Assembly (NCBI RefSeq): GCF_900090045.1
Contig: NC_041779.1
Span: 1,513,001-1,577,000 of the forward strand
From: Plasmodium malariae
Lineage: Eukaryota; Apicomplexa; Aconoidasida; Haemosporida; Plasmodiidae
Direction of reading: 5' to 3'
Length of the DNA stretch: 64,000 nucleotides
Shown: piece by piece, positions 62,961 to 64,000 of the stretch
Layout of the letters: the number at the start of each line of letters is the position of its first letter
Position numbering within the stretch: the first letter of the stretch is position 1
Notes under the pieces: generated by a model
Seen by the model: only the letters and a program-made list of their open reading frames with translations
Databases searched by the model: none
What the model was told of the DNA's origin: nothing
Made by a program: the position numbers and the translations under genes

Positions 62961-62999
62961 TTTTTAATATATAAAATAAGTATCATCCTTTTTTAACTT

Positions 63000-63742
63000 T
63001 ATGAAAAAATTGAGATGCCTTAATTTTACTATTTATTTTTAGCCTCTCCAACGTTTTTATGCAGTTTTTGTTTTGTATTATTCAGTGTTATTTTATTTTT
63101 ATGCATATTTTTTTTCTTAATTTTTTTATATTTTCCTTTTTTTATATTTTCATTTTTTTATGTTTTCATTTTTTTATATTTTCATTTTTTTATATTTTCA
63201 TTTTTTTATATTTTCATTTTTTTATGTTTTCATTTTTTTATATTTTCATTTTTTTATATTTTCATTTTTTTTTATATTTTCATTTTTATATTTTTATTTT
63301 TACTTTAATTAATTTTTTTGTTTCATGTTTTAAATTTTGCAAAAGAGAATTAGAAGTAGTTTATTACTAATTCGCAAAATATTAAGAAAACATTTTTGAA
63401 AGTTCGACATGAACATTTCATGAGATGTAGTTGTAATATTCCACCCCTCGTTTGATGGAAAATTTTAATGGCATATATAATACATATATATAGTACATAC
63501 ATATATAGTACATACATATATATAATACATACATATATAGTACATACATATATAGTACATACATATATAGTACATACATATATAGTACATACATATATAG
63601 TACATACATATATATAATACATACATATATAGTACATATATACATTTATATATGTAGTTATATATATGTTGGTACTCTTTGGGGGATACGCTAACATTGA
63701 CGCAGTTGGGCAAATATTTGAACGTGGATATGCACGAAAAAG
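63000..63742. other. Repeat-rich promoter region of eIF4A-III
   Basis: A TATTTTCATTTTTTTA-type array (about 63125-63290) and a TAGTACATACATATA-type array (about 63478-63640) precede the start codon. No gene seen. Confidence 0.6.
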
Positions 63743-64000
63743 ATGGAACACAATGATTATTATAAGTCTTCAGAGAAGTATGAAATATGCACGAGCTTTG
63801 AAAATATAGGAATAGACGAAGGTCTGTTAAGAGGAATATATGCATATGGATTTGAAAAGCCATCTGCTATTCAGCAAAGGGGTATCAAGCCTATATTAAG
63901 TGGAAGAGATGTAATTTTACAAAGTCAAAGTGGAACAGGGAAAACTTGTGTGTTTGCTGTAGGGGCATTAAATTGTGTTAATAGAAATTTAAATGAAACT
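63743..64000 (+). CDS. DEAD-box helicase eIF4A-III, N-terminal 86 residues (cut by window end)
   Basis: ATG at 63743 opens a frame to the window edge: [15 protein letters not shown], then [20 protein letters not shown], the Q-motif [12 protein letters not shown] and motif I SQSGTGKT (about 63930-63955) followed by CVFAVGALN. The FDxMGL-like opening and the [24 protein letters not shown] arrangement fit the eIF4A family. The exon-junction-complex member (eIF4A3/FAL1) is favoured by family resemblance and by the recalled neighbour of BRR2. The rest lies outside, so eIF4A versus eIF4A-III is not proved here. Confidence 0.88.
   Translation, partial: MEHNDYYKSSEKYEICTSFENIGIDEGLLRGIYAYGFEKPSAIQQRGIKPILSGRDVILQSQSGTGKTCVFAVGALNCVNRNLNET

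Overview
The window is nuclear DNA of a malaria parasite (genus Plasmodium). It is strongly AT-rich, with poly(A)/poly(T) runs of 15-30 bases and asparagine/lysine-rich low-complexity inserts inside long reading frames. Introns are short with GT...AG ends, and intergenic regions are full of simple tandem repeats. The species is not decided by the sequence; the composition resembles the P. malariae/P. ovale type more than P. falciparum, but that is a guess. From memory, the recognisable gene order (3-ketoacyl-CoA reductase, p24/emp24 protein, a huge reverse-strand gene, alpha-tubulin 2, ribosomal protein S19, BRR2 helicase, eIF4A-III) matches a block of P. falciparum chromosome 4. This should be confirmed by alignment.

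Layout. 1-4102 (-): 5' part of a large unrecognised coiled/low-complexity protein that runs off the left edge. 7092-7484 and 8912-9232 (+): two small unrecognised genes, the second with a signal peptide. 10613-12215 (+): five-exon very-long-chain 3-oxoacyl-CoA reductase. 13719-15014 (+): a p24/GOLD cargo receptor with a long low-complexity insert. 15.4-17.1 kb: candidate small genes. 17963-34897 (-): one giant gene of about 5,640 codons carrying a poly(A)-polymerase-like nucleotidyltransferase core. It is broken in this sequence by two frame changes, both inside long A runs. 35-43 kb: repeat-rich DNA holding one well-supported small multi-exon gene (37917-38724) and weaker candidates. 43007-44860 (+): alpha-tubulin (type 2). 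48000-48946 (+): ribosomal protein S19. 50.5-51.5 kb: unexplained exon-like pieces. 52101-60531 (+): BRR2, again with one frame change in an A run. 61713-62132 (-): small unrecognised protein. 63743-64000 (+): start of eIF4A-III, cut by the window end.

The genes do not form a pathway. They are housekeeping functions (fatty-acid elongation, early secretory traffic, microtubules, translation, splicing, exon-junction complex) plus lineage-specific proteins, each with its own promoter. Two points deserve most attention. First, frame breaks occur repeatedly at homopolymer A runs (33036-33053, 26785-26814, 53090-53114, and the 37974-38000 pair), so three or four genes would be mis-split by automatic annotation. 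Second, several short spliced genes appear to lie in stretches that look like plain intergenic repeat DNA. No rRNA, tRNA, CRISPR array, transposon or viral sequence was seen.
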